Numbered from the stretch's first letter, positions 25,725 through 35,116 are shown. The stretch: DNA of 64,000 bases from JBJYIN01 sp046237015 (GCF_046237015.1 NZ_JBJYIN010000018.1:1-64000), one strand, 5' to 3'. A program made the numbers and translations. The notes: generated by a model not told the origin, from the letters alone.

Positions 25725-27098
25725 CTATCGTGCGGCTCTGGCTAAAATCTGCGCCGCAGGCTGGTGTTGAAGCCAGCGGATACGTGCAACTATCATAATC
25801 GCTGCCGCGGTTAGGCCAATAATAAACCCGCACCAGAATCCGGCAGGTCCCATTCTGGGGACAATATGATCGGTGAGCGCCAGAAGATAGCCGCTTGGCA
25901 AACCCAGTATCCAATAGGCAGTAAACGTGATGTAAAAGATTGAGCGGGTGTCTTTATATCCGCGCAATACGCCGCTGCCGATAACCTGTATGGCATCCGA
26001 TATTTGGTAAATCGCAGCTAACAACATCAGGTATGACGCCATCGCAACGACATCCGGCTCCTGATTGTAGAGCAGGGCAATGGGTTCACGTAACAATGTG
26101 GTGAATATTGCTGTGCAAGACGCCATCACAATCCCCGTCATCAGCCCCGTGTATGCCGCGATGCGAGCCAGATCGGTCGAACCTTCTCCCAGTCGGTGGC
26201 CGACACGTATTGTTGTCGCGACGCCGATAGAAAGGGGAAGGACAAACATTAATGAGCTAAAATTCAGCGCGATTTGGTGACCCGCGACATCGACGACACC
26301 TAATGGCAGCACGAGTAGGGCAACCACCGCAAAGAGCGTGACTTCAAAAAACATCGCCAGTGCGATCGGTAAGCCTAGTGAAAATAAACGCGTTAGCGCT
26401 TGTTTATCAGGTCGGAAACGCGATTTGTGTCGTTTGATATCATGCAACCAGCTGGCTTGGCGGGTATAGGCGATCATAAGGAGCAGCATGATCCAATAAA
26501 CGGATGCGGTAGCTACGCCACAGCCCACGCCGCCCAATTCGGGCATACCGAATTTACCGTGGATGAAAATATAGTTAATGGGGATATTGATTAACAATCC
26601 GATAAACCCAATCACCATACCGGGCTTGGTTTTTGATAATCCCTCACATTGGCAGCGCAGAACCTGATAAAACAGGTAACCAGGGACGCCCCACAGTAAG
26701 GCATGTAGATAATTAATGGCTTTTTCCGCCAGTTCCGGCGCATTGTCATTCATCAGATTGATAGCGTATTCACCCTGATAAAGCGCCACCATAATCAGCA
26801 AAGAGATAAGTAATGCCAGAAAGAAAGATTGCTGAACCTGATGGGCGATACGATCTCTGCGCCCGGAGCCGTTCAACTGTGCCACCACGGGCGTCAACGC
26901 CAGCAATAATCCATGACCAAAAAGAATGGCGGGAAGCCAGATAGAGGTGCCGACAGCAACGGCCGCCATATCCGTGGCGCTATAGGAGCCTGCCATGATG
27001 GTATCCACCACACCCATTGATGTCTGAGACACCTGCGCAATAATCACGGGAATGGCAAGCGCCAGCAGTTTGCGCGCCTCTGAGAGATACTGTTGCAC
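25725..27098 (-). CDS. mdtK: MATE multidrug efflux pump MdtK (NorM)
   Basis: Sodium- or proton-coupled exporter of toxic cations and drugs in the inner membrane. The product has 12 transmembrane segments with the family motifs SATDMAAVAVGTSIWLP and GLPIALAMFFEVTLFAV. I start it at GTG 27098, preceded by GGAAGG at 5 nt, because this gives 457 aa, the E. coli length, and the N-terminus VQQYLSEARKLLALAIP. An upstream ATG would add an unrelated leader that includes part of a repeat end. It is divergent from ribE. Confidence 0.94.
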   Translation of the reverse strand: MQQYLSEARKLLALAIPVIIAQVSQTSMGVVDTIMAGSYSATDMAAVAVGTSIWLPAILFGHGLLLALTPVVAQLNGSGRRDRIAHQVQQSFFLALLISLLIMVALYQGEYAINLMNDNAPELAEKAINYLHALLWGVPGYLFYQVLRCQCEGLSKTKPGMVIGFIGLLINIPINYIFIHGKFGMPELGGVGCGVATASVYWIMLLLMIAYTRQASWLHDIKRHKSRFRPDKQALTRLFSLGLPIALAMFFEVTLFAVVALLVLPLGVVDVAGHQIALNFSSLMFVLPLSIGVATTIRVGHRLGEGSTDLARIAAYTGLMTGIVMASCTAIFTTLLREPIALLYNQEPDVVAMASYLMLLAAIYQISDAIQVIGSGVLRGYKDTRSIFYITFTAYWILGLPSGYLLALTDHIVPRMGPAGFWCGFIIGLTAAAIMIVARIRWLQHQPAAQILARAAR

Positions 27099-27174
27099 GA
27101 ACACCTTCCTTGAATTGATTATACCCGTCATTTTTCCGATGACAGGCGTCGCCTGTATCGTAAAATCTGTTGGC

Positions 27175-27371
27175 TATACCCAAAATAATTCAAGTTTCAG
27201 GACAAAAACGGCAAGGCGTTTTTGAACAGCGCTTGCGCTGGCCCCAACGGGGTGAGGCCATAAGGCCGAATAACGCGGCAAGCGAAGGAATCCCGATGAG
27301 CTTACTTGAGTAAGTGATTCGGGTGACTGAACGCAGCCAACGCACAGGCAACTTGAAGTATGACGGGTATA
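27175..27371. repeat. roughly 197-bp interspersed repeat with inverted ends (copy 1)
   Basis: The element is bounded by TATACCC and GGGTATA. Its ends are imperfect inverted repeats of about 25 bp (each containing TTCAAGTT). It lies 77 bp upstream of the mdtK start, between mdtK and ribE. The right-hand roughly 95 bp is nearly identical to the left part of the repeat at 42378, inverted, while the middle differs. It has no coding capacity and looks like a MITE-type element. A partial end (TATACCCGTCAT) is also present at 27120-27131. Confidence 0.8.
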
Positions 27372-27604
27372 TAACAAGAATGCGGGATACCTAAACGTAG
27401 ATAGACACAATAAGGTTGCTGATAAGATAAGGCTATCATTGTAACGATTTGTCAGAAGTAAACCAATGTGAATGGCTATAAATTCACAAAGGGTTAATGC
27501 TTTCACGCCGTTCCATGATTATAGGGAATGGAGTTTGGTTTTCGTTTTAATATCGTGCAAACTGCTGGGTAGGTATTTATCTCTCTTTCTAAGAGGCAAG
27601 TAGC

Positions 27605-28240
27605 ATGTTTACCGGTATTGTTCAGGGCACTGCGCCAGTGGTGTCCATTGATGAAAAATCAAATTTTCGCACGCACGTCATTAAACTTCCTTCTGAACTG
27701 CTACCGGGGTTGGTTCCGGGCGCATCGGTGGCTCACAACGGATGTTGCCTGACGGTAACATCGGTCGAGGGGGATTGTGTCAGTTTCGATTTGATGAAAG
27801 AAACGCTACGACTCACCAATCTCGGCGACGTGAAGGAAGGCGATTTTGTCAATGTTGAGCGGGCAGCAAAAATAGGGGATGAAATTGGCGGACATATGAT
27901 GTCTGGACATATCATCTGTACGGCAGACGTGGTGAAAATTTTGGTCTCGGAGAATAATCACCAGATTTGGTTTCGTTTGTCTGACGAATCGTTGATGAAA
28001 TACGTCCTGCACAAAGGTTTTATCGGTATCGATGGCATTAGTCTGACAATCGGTGAGGTTACCCGCAGCCGCTTCTGTGTCCACCTGATCCCTGAAACGC
28101 TCAGCCGGACAACCTTAGGACATAAGCGCCTGGGGCACCGCGTGAATATTGAAATCGATCCGCAAACTCAAGCCGTAGTGGATACGGTTGAGCGTGTATT
28201 AGCTAGCCAACAGACGAAAGAATCGGTTAACGAAGAATAA
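27605..28240 (+). CDS. ribE: riboflavin synthase alpha subunit
   Basis: Converts two 6,7-dimethyl-8-ribityllumazine molecules to riboflavin. The 211-aa product has the typical duplicated barrel: it starts MFTGIVQG and the second half restarts near GDEIGGHMMSGH. Conserved substrate-binding residues are in GCCLTVT and GISLTIGEV. AAGAGGCAAGTAGC gives the ribosome-binding site. Position between mdtK and cfa is the same as in E. coli (gene also called ribC there). Confidence 0.96.
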   Translation: MFTGIVQGTAPVVSIDEKSNFRTHVIKLPSELLPGLVPGASVAHNGCCLTVTSVEGDCVSFDLMKETLRLTNLGDVKEGDFVNVERAAKIGDEIGGHMMSGHIICTADVVKILVSENNHQIWFRLSDESLMKYVLHKGFIGIDGISLTIGEVTRSRFCVHLIPETLSRTTLGHKRLGHRVNIEIDPQTQAVVDTVERVLASQQTKESVNEE

Positions 28241-28275
28241 CTTTACGGCAGTTCCTGCCACAATCACGTTTTGCA

Positions 28276-28314
28276 AAAACAGCCGCCTGGGGAGCATTGC
28301 CCCAGCGGCGTTTA
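28276..28314. terminator. bidirectional terminator between ribE and cfa
   Basis: GCCGCCTGGGG and CCCCAGCGGC pair (one bulge) at 28282-28309. The stem is flanked by CAAAAAC on the left and TTTAATC on the right, which suits termination of both the ribE and the convergent cfa transcripts. Confidence 0.65.
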
Positions 28315-28324
28315 ATCGCGGTGG

Positions 28325-29476
28325 TTAACGAGCGATACGTATCCCACCTTCCACACCAGTTGGACTAAACAGTACCTGCCAGAGTTGAATATTTCGAGCA
28401 CGGAAAGCGCCCGCGCAGGCATTCAAATAGTAACTGAACATACGGCGAAAACGTGTGGGATAACGTTCAGAAAGCTGCGGCCAGCTTTGCTGGAAGCGTG
28501 TATGCCAGGCCATTAATGTACGATCGTAATCCGTGCCGAAGCTATGCCAATCTTCCATCAGCATATAAGGTTCGCTGGCCTGGGCGATATGACGTACCGA
28601 AGGGAGGCAGCCATTCGGGAAGATATATTTATCCGTCCAGGGATCAACCTGAGAGTTCGTTTGATTCGCGCCGATAGTGTGTAACAGAAAGAGGCCATCA
28701 GATTTCAGATTCTGATGTACGACGTGAAAGTAGGTATCGTAGTTACGCGGGCCGACATGTTCAAACATACCAACGGAAACCACGCGATCAAACGCAAGGT
28801 TAAGGTCTCGATAATCTTGTAGCAGAATCGTGACGTCCAGACCTTGGCACCGCTGTTGTGCCAGTTTTTGTTGTTCACGAGAAATGGTTACACCACATAC
28901 GGACACACCGTAGCGGCGAGCCGCAAATTCTGCGAGGCCACCCCAGCCGCAGCCGATATCTAATAATGTCATGCCGGGCTTTAAGCGTAGCTTTTCGCAA
29001 ATCATCTCAAGTTTGTCTTCTTGCGCTTGTTCCAGCGTTTCGGCTGTTTTCCAGTAAGCACAGGAATACTGCATGTAAGGATCAAGCATGAGTGAAAAGA
29101 GGTCATTACCTAAATCATAATGCTCTTTACCAACAACCCATGCTCGCCTTTTAGATTGACGATTTATCAGTCGGGAGGTGGCAATCCGTAGAATATCTTT
29201 TAGATGGTGGGGGAGCTTTTCGTCCAGCCGCGCACGCAACACGCGATGGAAAAACATATCCAGCCGTTCGCATTCCCACCAGCCATCCATGTAACTTTCC
29301 CCTAACCCCAACGAGCCGTCATGCAATACGCGCTTGAAAAAATCCGAGTTTTTTACGGTGATATCAAATGGACGAGAGCCATTAATTTTGATATCGGCCA
29401 TACTCAGCATGTCATGCACAATATGGAACCAGGGCTCATTACGGGTATCCAGTTCCGCTATATATGATGAGCTCAT
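28325..29476 (-). CDS. cfa: cyclopropane-fatty-acyl-phospholipid synthase
   Basis: SAM-dependent enzyme that cyclopropanates unsaturated acyl chains of membrane phospholipids, usually on entry into stationary phase. The 383-aa product has an N-terminal lipid-binding part and a methyltransferase domain with SAM motif LLDIGCGWGGLAEFAA (near residue 170) and the CFA-type segments EHVGPRNYDTYF and CYWKTAETLEQAQ-like. Length matches E. coli. Confidence 0.96.
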   Translation of the reverse strand: MSSSYIAELDTRNEPWFHIVHDMLSMADIKINGSRPFDITVKNSDFFKRVLHDGSLGLGESYMDGWWECERLDMFFHRVLRARLDEKLPHHLKDILRIATSRLINRQSKRRAWVVGKEHYDLGNDLFSLMLDPYMQYSCAYWKTAETLEQAQEDKLEMICEKLRLKPGMTLLDIGCGWGGLAEFAARRYGVSVCGVTISREQQKLAQQRCQGLDVTILLQDYRDLNLAFDRVVSVGMFEHVGPRNYDTYFHVVHQNLKSDGLFLLHTIGANQTNSQVDPWTDKYIFPNGCLPSVRHIAQASEPYMLMEDWHSFGTDYDRTLMAWHTRFQQSWPQLSERYPTRFRRMFSYYLNACAGAFRARNIQLWQVLFSPTGVEGGIRIAR

Positions 29477-29811
29477 CGCTTCTCCCTACCTTGCGTCGAT
29501 GATGTATCGCAAGGAAAACATAGACAATTTTTACCTATAATCGATCTCGGTGGGATATTCCCATCATCTAGCCTTTGAATAATCAAAGGAAACTGAAGAA
29601 GAAAAAGCCGGTACGTCAATACGTAGGGGCACTCATCCTTAAGGTTAATCTGTGCCATCCGCTTGCACGTAATGATTAAGGATAGTGAAGAAAAGTGAAA
29701 AATTCAGTTTGCACAAAACAGCAATTAGTTTAGGACTGCCCCAGCCGGGGAACAAGCATAAATTGGCTGAAGCAGTATCGGGAAGGCTCGACGTGATAAA
29801 ATCGCTTGCGA
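29477..29811. other. intergenic region upstream of cfa
   Basis: It should contain the cfa promoter(s) and the 3' end region of purR; both genes read leftward. A short hairpin (CCTTTG / CAAAGG, 29572-29589) is visible. I recognise no operator or small gene. Confidence 0.35.
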
Positions 29812-30843
29812 TCAGGAGTAGCGGCGGTAATCGCGGAAAGGTCCGTCTGCGACGGAGCGGCGTTCAATCAGCGTTGGATGAACTTCAATAACCTGTGCAT
29901 CTTCACGCTTGCTGGTGATTCGGTCCAGCAGCATTGAGAAAGCGGATTGTCCCAAGCGCTCTTTCGGTTGATGCACGGTGGTGAGTGCTGGCGTGAAAAA
30001 ACGAGCATGTCGAACGTTATCGTAGCCAATCACTGAAATATCCTGAGGAACTCGCAATCCGAGCTCATCTGCGGCACAGATTGCACCCATCGCCATGATA
30101 TCGCCGCCACAAAAAACGGCGGTAGGACGTTGTTTATTCGACAGAATTTGGTGCATGGCCTTATAACCTGATTCCGGCTCAAAATCTCCCTGAACAATCC
30201 ATTCGTTACGCACGGTGATATCAGCCTCGGCCAGCGCCTTCAAAAAGCCCAGATAGCGACCGCTTCCGGTGTTGCGCTCCTGAATGCCAGGGATCGCACC
30301 GATATCCCGGTGGCCACGCTCGATCAAATAGCGACCGGCCATATAGCCGCCTTCAAAAGCATTATCGATAATGGTGTCGGTGAAATCACTGTGCGCCTGT
30401 CCCCAATCCATTACCACCATGGGAATACTGCGGTAATCTTTGAGCATGGCAAGTAATTCTGGTGGATATTCCGCACACATCACTAACAAACCATCCACGC
30501 GTTTTTGTGCCAACATGGACAAGTAGGCGCGTTGTTTGTCGAGGTTGTTATGGGAGTTACATAAAATCAGCGTGTAGCCTTTGGCATAACAACTGTTTTC
30601 AACGGATTCGATAATCTCGGCAAAGTAGGGCGCTTCACTTGACGTTGCCAACAATCCAATCGATTTTGTGTGGTTAACTTTTAGGCTGCGGGCAACGGCG
30701 CTAGGTGAGTAATGTAACTCTTTAATCGCCGCCCTCACGGCAGCCTTAGTCTCTTCGGCGACGAAACGTGTTTTATTAATCACGTGCGATACGGTTGTGG
30801 TCGAAACGCCAGCCCGTTTTGCCACATCTTTGATCGTTGCCAT
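29812..30843 (-). CDS. purR: purine repressor PurR
   Basis: LacI-family repressor of purine biosynthesis genes with hypoxanthine or guanine as corepressor. The 343-aa product has the N-terminal HTH and hinge helix (MATIKDVAKRAGVSTTTVSHVINKTRFV) and a periplasmic-binding-like effector domain ending ERRSVADGPFRDYRR, two residues longer than I recall for E. coli. A candidate PurR operator lies 45 bp upstream. E. coli ydhB and ydhC, between purR and cfa there, are absent. Confidence 0.96.
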   Translation of the reverse strand: MATIKDVAKRAGVSTTTVSHVINKTRFVAEETKAAVRAAIKELHYSPSAVARSLKVNHTKSIGLLATSSEAPYFAEIIESVENSCYAKGYTLILCNSHNNLDKQRAYLSMLAQKRVDGLLVMCAEYPPELLAMLKDYRSIPMVVMDWGQAHSDFTDTIIDNAFEGGYMAGRYLIERGHRDIGAIPGIQERNTGSGRYLGFLKALAEADITVRNEWIVQGDFEPESGYKAMHQILSNKQRPTAVFCGGDIMAMGAICAADELGLRVPQDISVIGYDNVRHARFFTPALTTVHQPKERLGQSAFSMLLDRITSKREDAQVIEVHPTLIERRSVADGPFRDYRRYS

Positions 30844-30887
30844 CTAAAAATGACTCCTAAACTTACCTGTTACAGCCGTAAGTATAT

Positions 30888-30903
30888 TGTTAATCGTTTG
30901 CTT
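30888..30903. promoter_or_regulatory. candidate PurR operator upstream of purR
   Basis: On the minus strand AAGCAAACGATTAACA contains the core GCAAACG and matches the purine box (ACGCAAACGTTTNCNT) in most left-half positions and at TT in the right half. Position before purR fits the autoregulation known in E. coli. The rest of the 382-bp purR/ynhF gap shows nothing else I can name. Confidence 0.45.
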
Positions 30904-31225
30904 GCGTGTAAAACCCTCCTCCTTGACGAAAAAACAGGATTTCAGAAGGAGGATGCCGAATATTATACCTGAAGGGACAAGGTTGATGTTTTTCGACCGG
31001 GACGCAGAGCTATCATAAACAGCGGATTTTGTCCGATTTGCCACGAAAGTGGAAGCGGTAATTTATACTATTCGTGCGGCATCAGTACGAGATTTTTCAT
31101 TAAAATTATGGAAGAATCAGCATAACCAGACGATTTATCGTTTCAAATGGTTGCCCGTTTAAACCCCGAATGATGAAGACCGATTTTTTACCATCATTTG
31201 GATGTGATACCAAAAGGAGAGAATT

Positions 31226-31315
31226 ATGGATACCGATCTGAAGATGTCACTGCTGACGACCGTTGGCGCTTTGGCAATGATTATTGTATTTAGCTTCGTG
31301 GCTGTATTGAACTGA
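31226..31315 (+). CDS. ynhF: small membrane protein YnhF
   Basis: A 29-codon gene (MDTDLKMSLLTTVGALAMII...) with one hydrophobic helix and a strong Shine-Dalgarno, AAGGAGAG, 5 nt before ATG. It resembles E. coli YnhF (29 aa, starting MSTDLKFSLVTT) and sits near purR as there. Function is unknown; it is a single-pass inner-membrane peptide. Confidence 0.85.
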   Translation: MDTDLKMSLLTTVGALAMIIVFSFVAVLN

Positions 31316-31362
31316 TTTATCCGTGTTCCAACGTACGTTCATTTGAGCTATCTATCGGTTCT

Positions 31363-31389
31363 GACACGTTTTGATATTCAGAACGTGTC
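31363..31389. terminator. hairpin between ynhF and mepH
   Basis: GACACGTT (31363-31370) and AACGTGTC (31382-31389) form an 8-bp perfect stem in the convergent gap. It is followed on the plus strand by CGTTAATC. Confidence 0.45.
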
Positions 31390-31400
31390 CGTTAATCCGG

Positions 31401-32258
31401 TTAGCGAATCGTTTGTGGTGTCACAACCCGACGAGCACCCACATAATGATCCTGCCAGTAATCTTCGCTTAATTTACTGATGCGGATGTCTGAGCCTGTC
31501 CTGGGCGACTGAATAAACTTGCCGTCCCCCAGATAAACACCAACGTGATCCGCTGCGCCACGGTTGTTGATGCGGAAGAAGACTAAATCACCACTTTCCA
31601 GTTCATTCTTTTTAATCGGGGCTGCATCACGCAGGTGATACATTTCGTTAGCCGTACGTGGTATTTGAATTTTAACGACGTCTTTATAGGCATAATAAAC
31701 CAGCCCACTGCAATCGAAACCCGTAAATGGGGAAGCCCCTCCCCACTGATAGGGTTTTCCGATCTGACTCATTAGTTTGTTCATTGCCGTTAATTTGGCA
31801 TGCTGATAACGCTTTTTATGTGCAGCACTGAGCGTTAAGCCTTTATCCAGTTTCTCTTTTTTTCCTGTTTCTACTTTACCTTTCAAACCGGATTTTAATC
31901 TGCCGTGAGTAGCCGCCAGTTTTACATTGCTATCGGTGTTTGACTTTTTAAGCCCTTTTTTGACCAATGCTGGCGTGGCATTTTTAGTTCTTGATAGAGG
32001 TTTTTCAGAAGAATGCTTTGTCACGACTTTTATTTTATCGTTTTTAATTTTAGTCGTTGTTTCTGGCTTTTTACTTTTTATCGGCGTCGGTGATTTTTTA
32101 TTGTTCTTTACCGGTTTGCTTTTTTTGTGATCTCCTTCAACGACATTTTTCACGCTGGTTTTACGCGGCGATGAATGGTTTGCATTGGGGGCGGCCTGAG
32201 CCAGGTTCAGAAAGAGATTGCTGAAAAACAATATAAAAAGCGTAATAAATAAGCGCAT
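31401..32258 (-). CDS. mepH: NlpC/P60 murein endopeptidase MepH
   Basis: Periplasmic D,D-endopeptidase that cleaves peptidoglycan cross-links for wall expansion. The 285-aa product has a signal peptide (MRLFITLFILFFSNLFLNLAQA), a long Lys/Ser/Thr-rich low-complexity linker (about residues 25-145) and a C-terminal NlpC/P60 domain with catalytic Cys in FDCSGLVYYAYK and His in ADHVGVYLGDG. I prefer ATG 32258 because it starts the signal peptide directly. An in-frame GTG at 32300 has no support. E. coli homologue is YdhO. Confidence 0.92.
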   Translation of the reverse strand: MRLFITLFILFFSNLFLNLAQAAPNANHSSPRKTSVKNVVEGDHKKSKPVKNNKKSPTPIKSKKPETTTKIKNDKIKVVTKHSSEKPLSRTKNATPALVKKGLKKSNTDSNVKLAATHGRLKSGLKGKVETGKKEKLDKGLTLSAAHKKRYQHAKLTAMNKLMSQIGKPYQWGGASPFTGFDCSGLVYYAYKDVVKIQIPRTANEMYHLRDAAPIKKNELESGDLVFFRINNRGAADHVGVYLGDGKFIQSPRTGSDIRISKLSEDYWQDHYVGARRVVTPQTIR

Positions 32259-32666
32259 GATAAATGATCGAAGATACCTCTTAAATCGCTCAACCGACAC
32301 AGTATTCCTGAAAACGACATGATAAAAAAGTGGGTGCGGCCTCTTTATTCATACAGAATAGTGAAAAAACGTTAATAGTTGTTTTTTTCGGTGGATTAAT
32401 CAGCATTTTTTGTTTCGGATTTCATCGATACACAAAGTCTCAGCGTATCATCTTTGGTCGCTGACAGCCTTTATTTGGGAAAGCGGATGAAATTGATTCA
32501 ATCGCAAAACAAAAAGATAAAACCACACAAAAAATGGCGTTTTTTTGTAGCTATTGCCCTCGGTACAATATGCTTGAGTAGATAATGTTGTAATGGTACA
32601 TCTGACAGAGACCCATCAGTCATGTACAGATGACAGCCATCCTATGAGGTTTAAGGAAGCAAGAGA
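32259..32666. other. divergent mepH/grxD intergenic region
   Basis: A 408-bp AT-rich gap that should hold promoters for mepH (minus) and grxD (plus). I see no recognisable operator, small gene or repeat beyond short imperfect inverted repeats (for example CATCTG...CAGATG near 32600-32630). Confidence 0.3.
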
Positions 32667-33017
32667 ATGACGACAACGACAATTGAAAAAATCCAGCGAC
32701 AGATTGCTGAAAACCCGATTTTATTGTACATGAAAGGTTCCCCTAAATTACCGAGCTGTGGTTTTTCTGCACAGACGGTACAGGCGTTGTCAGCCTGTGG
32801 CGAACGTTTTGCCTATGTTGATATTTTACAGAATCCCGATATCCGGGCCGAATTGCCTAAATTCGCCAACTGGCCGACTTTCCCGCAGTTGTGGGTAGAG
32901 GGTGAACTGGTCGGTGGATGTGACATCGTGATTGAAATGTATCAGCGTGGTGAGCTACAGCAGTTAATTAAAGAAACGGCTGAAAAGCACAAGCCTCAGA
33001 CAGACGCTCAGGCGTAA
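32667..33017 (+). CDS. grxD: monothiol glutaredoxin GrxD
   Basis: Class II glutaredoxin that binds a glutathione-ligated [2Fe-2S] cluster and works in iron-sulfur delivery. The 116-aa product has the signature CGFS active site (KLPSCGFSAQ), the glutathione-binding WPTFPQLW and GGCDI. A TTTAAGGAAG ribosome-binding region precedes the ATG, and a strong terminator follows. Confidence 0.96.
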   Translation: MTTTTIEKIQRQIAENPILLYMKGSPKLPSCGFSAQTVQALSACGERFAYVDILQNPDIRAELPKFANWPTFPQLWVEGELVGGCDIVIEMYQRGELQQLIKETAEKHKPQTDAQA

Positions 33018-33024
33018 AAATAAC

Positions 33025-33051
33025 GGGTGCATCTGCACCCATTATTTTTTT
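33025..33051 (+). terminator. intrinsic terminator of grxD
   Basis: GGGTGC-ATCT-GCACCC (33025-33040) is a perfect stem-loop followed by ATTATTTTTTT. It is 8 nt past the grxD stop and is a textbook rho-independent terminator. Confidence 0.9.
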
Positions 33052-33097
33052 ATGTTGAACAAGCACTAGCGACGCTAAAAAATACGCCCTGTGCTGT

Positions 33098-33769
33098 TTA
33101 ACTCGCTTCGGATTCAACTTCCGACGAGTTTTCGCTCAGCGTTACCGGCCATCCACCCAAGCGTTTCCAGCGGTTCACCAGTTCGCAAAACAATAATGCG
33201 GTCTGATTGGTGTCATAGAGCGCCGAGTGCGCCTGGCTGGAGTCAAATGAAATACCGGCGGTGATACATGCCTTTGCCAACACAGTTTGTCCCAGCACGA
33301 GGCCACTCAATGCAGCGGTATCGAATGTTGCGAAAGGATGGAACGGGTTGCGTTTTAAGCTACAGCGCTCGGCTGCTGCCATCAGAAAACTGTGATCGAA
33401 CGTTGCGTTATGCGCAACAATGATTGCTCGATTGCAGTTTTGATCCTTAATTCCTTTCCGAACCGTTTTGAAAATTTCATGTAACGCTTCATATTCACTG
33501 ACCGCACCCCGCAACGGGTTGGTCGGGTCAATGCCATTGAAGGCCAGTGCTGCGGGTTCCAGAATCGCGCCAGCAAAAGGTTCTACATGAAAATGTAATG
33601 TCTCATCTGGCTGTAACCAACCATCCGTATCCATTTTTAATGTTACCGCAGCAATTTCCAGTAGTGCGTCGGTTTGGGCATTAAACCCGGCGGTTTCGAC
33701 ATCAATTACTACCGGATAAAACCCACGGAAACGACCATTCAGGGCGTTTAGGTCATTTTTATCAGCCAT
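33098..33769 (-). CDS. rnt: ribonuclease T
   Basis: DEDDh-family 3'-to-5' exonuclease that trims tRNA and 5S/23S rRNA ends. The 223-aa product shows the motifs VIDVETAG (Asp, Glu), AHNATFDHSF and HSALYD (His, Asp). ATG 33769 gives the family N-terminus; upstream codons in frame look unrelated. The C-terminus is a few residues longer than E. coli. It is followed by gloA upstream in the same orientation. Confidence 0.95.
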   Translation of the reverse strand: MADKNDLNALNGRFRGFYPVVIDVETAGFNAQTDALLEIAAVTLKMDTDGWLQPDETLHFHVEPFAGAILEPAALAFNGIDPTNPLRGAVSEYEALHEIFKTVRKGIKDQNCNRAIIVAHNATFDHSFLMAAAERCSLKRNPFHPFATFDTAALSGLVLGQTVLAKACITAGISFDSSQAHSALYDTNQTALLFCELVNRWKRLGGWPVTLSENSSEVESEAS

Positions 33770-33881
33770 TGGTCTCTTAGTCTTTAGCAAAACGCAGCGC
33801 GCATTATGGCAAATTTTGGCGAGAGATGCAGTAACCCTGCTTATTTACGTAGTGGTGTGTGGGTGAGAAAGTGGTCATTCC

Positions 33882-33911
33882 TAAAAAGGCGAATACCTGT
33901 GAGGTATCCGC
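33882..33911 (-). terminator. intrinsic terminator of gloA
   Basis: On the minus strand GCGGATACC and GGTATTCGC pair through 9 positions (one mismatch) around a 5-nt loop, followed by CTTTTTAG. It lies 34 nt past the gloA stop. Confidence 0.7.
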
Positions 33912-33944
33912 GCTTATGTGGTTCGCTCTGGTGACGTTAAGGTC

Positions 33945-34352
33945 TTAGTGACCAATTCCTTGGCCTGATTGCGCATTCTCAATCAGTTCGATTTTATAGC
34001 CATCAGGATCTTCAATAAAGGCAATAATCGTGGTGCCGCCTTTTACTGGGCCAGCTTCGCGGGTTACGTTTCCTCCCGCCTTGCGGATGCGGTCACATGT
34101 TGCGGCTACATCGTCAACACCGAGTGCGATATGGCCGAACGCGCTACCGATATCATAGTTTTCGACACCCCAGTTATAGGTTAATTCGATAACCGCGCCT
34201 TCACTTTCTTCGGTGTAACCGACGAAAGCCAGCGTATATTTGTATTCAGTGTTTTCGCTGGTGCGCAGCACGCGCATGCCCAAGATATTAGTGTAGAAAT
34301 CAATAGAACGTTGTAAATCGCCAACACGTAGCATGGTATGAAGTAAGCGCAT
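33945..34352 (-). CDS. gloA: glyoxalase I
   Basis: Metal-dependent lactoylglutathione lyase that detoxifies methylglyoxal together with GloB. The 135-aa product starts MRLLHTMLRVGDLQRSIDFYT, whose His5 is a metal ligand. The other ligands are expected in VIELTYNWG (Glu), FGHIALGVDD (His) and YKIELIE (Glu). Length matches the Ni-type bacterial enzyme. Confidence 0.96.
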   Translation of the reverse strand: MRLLHTMLRVGDLQRSIDFYTNILGMRVLRTSENTEYKYTLAFVGYTEESEGAVIELTYNWGVENYDIGSAFGHIALGVDDVAATCDRIRKAGGNVTREAGPVKGGTTIIAFIEDPDGYKIELIENAQSGQGIGH

Positions 34353-34705
34353 AATTTCCTCGATGGCTACTGTAGTTAACCGCCGGTGCCGTTAGCCGCA
34401 ACGGTTCGCTGCGAAGGAGAACGGCAACATAGCGGATAGAAAAAATGGATAGAAAGGGAGTATAGCGTCGCTGGAATGCAGAGTCCAAGCCATCGGCGGG
34501 GAAGGGATGTTAACGGTATCATCTGTTTTGGATATGACCACCAAGCGGAAAAATGATGATAGACGGGGTGTTGAGCGCGTGGTGATGAAAAAAAATCATC
34601 AAAGATAACAATGCATAGCTAATTATTTTTATGGTTACTGATGGCTAGGGCTTGCCAGCAGAAGAGAACGAGGCTTCAATAAATAGAGTCGTGGAAGGAG
34701 GTTCG
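34353..34705. other. divergent gloA/ydhL intergenic region
   Basis: A 353-bp gap with promoters presumably for gloA (minus) and ydhL (plus). In E. coli the nemRA genes lie here; they are absent, and I found no NemR-like operator. No other element is visible. Confidence 0.35.
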
Positions 34706-34945
34706 GTGCCAGAGCAACTTGAACTTTTTGCTGTACCCAATCCTTGTCGTGGCGTTTGTCAGTCAGATGAACGAGGATATTGTCGCGGCTGTTTTCGCCG
34801 TCGCGATGAGCGTTTTAGTTGGGGACAAATGAGTGATGGGCAAAAACAAGACGTGTTACGTTTGTGTCGGCAGCGAATGAGACGCCAGCAGCGGATAGAG
34901 AAAACTGAATTGCCTGCGGAGTCATCGCAACAGTCTTTATTTTAA
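34706..34945 (+). CDS. ydhL: DUF1289 small Cys-rich protein (YdhL-like)
   Basis: A 79-aa protein with the DUF1289 signature NPCRGVCQSDERGYCRGCFRR (four Cys), likely a small metal- or redox-linked fold; function unknown. The start is GTG 34706, chosen because it has an excellent AAGGAGG ribosome-binding site (34695-34701) and gives VPEQLELF, matching E. coli YdhL in start and length. An upstream ATG at 34652 has no ribosome-binding site. Confidence 0.85.
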   Translation: MPEQLELFAVPNPCRGVCQSDERGYCRGCFRRRDERFSWGQMSDGQKQDVLRLCRQRMRRQQRIEKTELPAESSQQSLF

Positions 34946-35116
34946 ACAGCCATGAGCGTTCACTTAATAAAATAAGTTCGAGATCATTTTTCAAAGACTT
35001 TTATTTGGTAGTATCCTTTTTACGACAACAATAAAAACCATCTTTTTATTTTTTATAAATCAGAATTGATTGCAATCCAGGGATATAACTTAGCACGCTA
35101 ATTATAAGGAGTTGTG

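Noticed and set aside
27175..27506. Minus-strand frame of 110 codons over the repeat upstream of mdtK
   Set aside because: It is formed by the repeat itself; a similar peptide appears at the other copy (42369-42560), which shows repeat sharing and not a gene.
29685..29891. Plus-strand frame of 68 codons opposite the purR 3' end
   Set aside because: No ribosome-binding site, overlaps purR antisense, and no family resemblance.
31927..32130. Plus-strand hydrophobic frame inside mepH
   Set aside because: It is the antisense of the Lys/Thr-rich linker of MepH, which reads as Phe/Leu/Val-rich; an artefact of composition.
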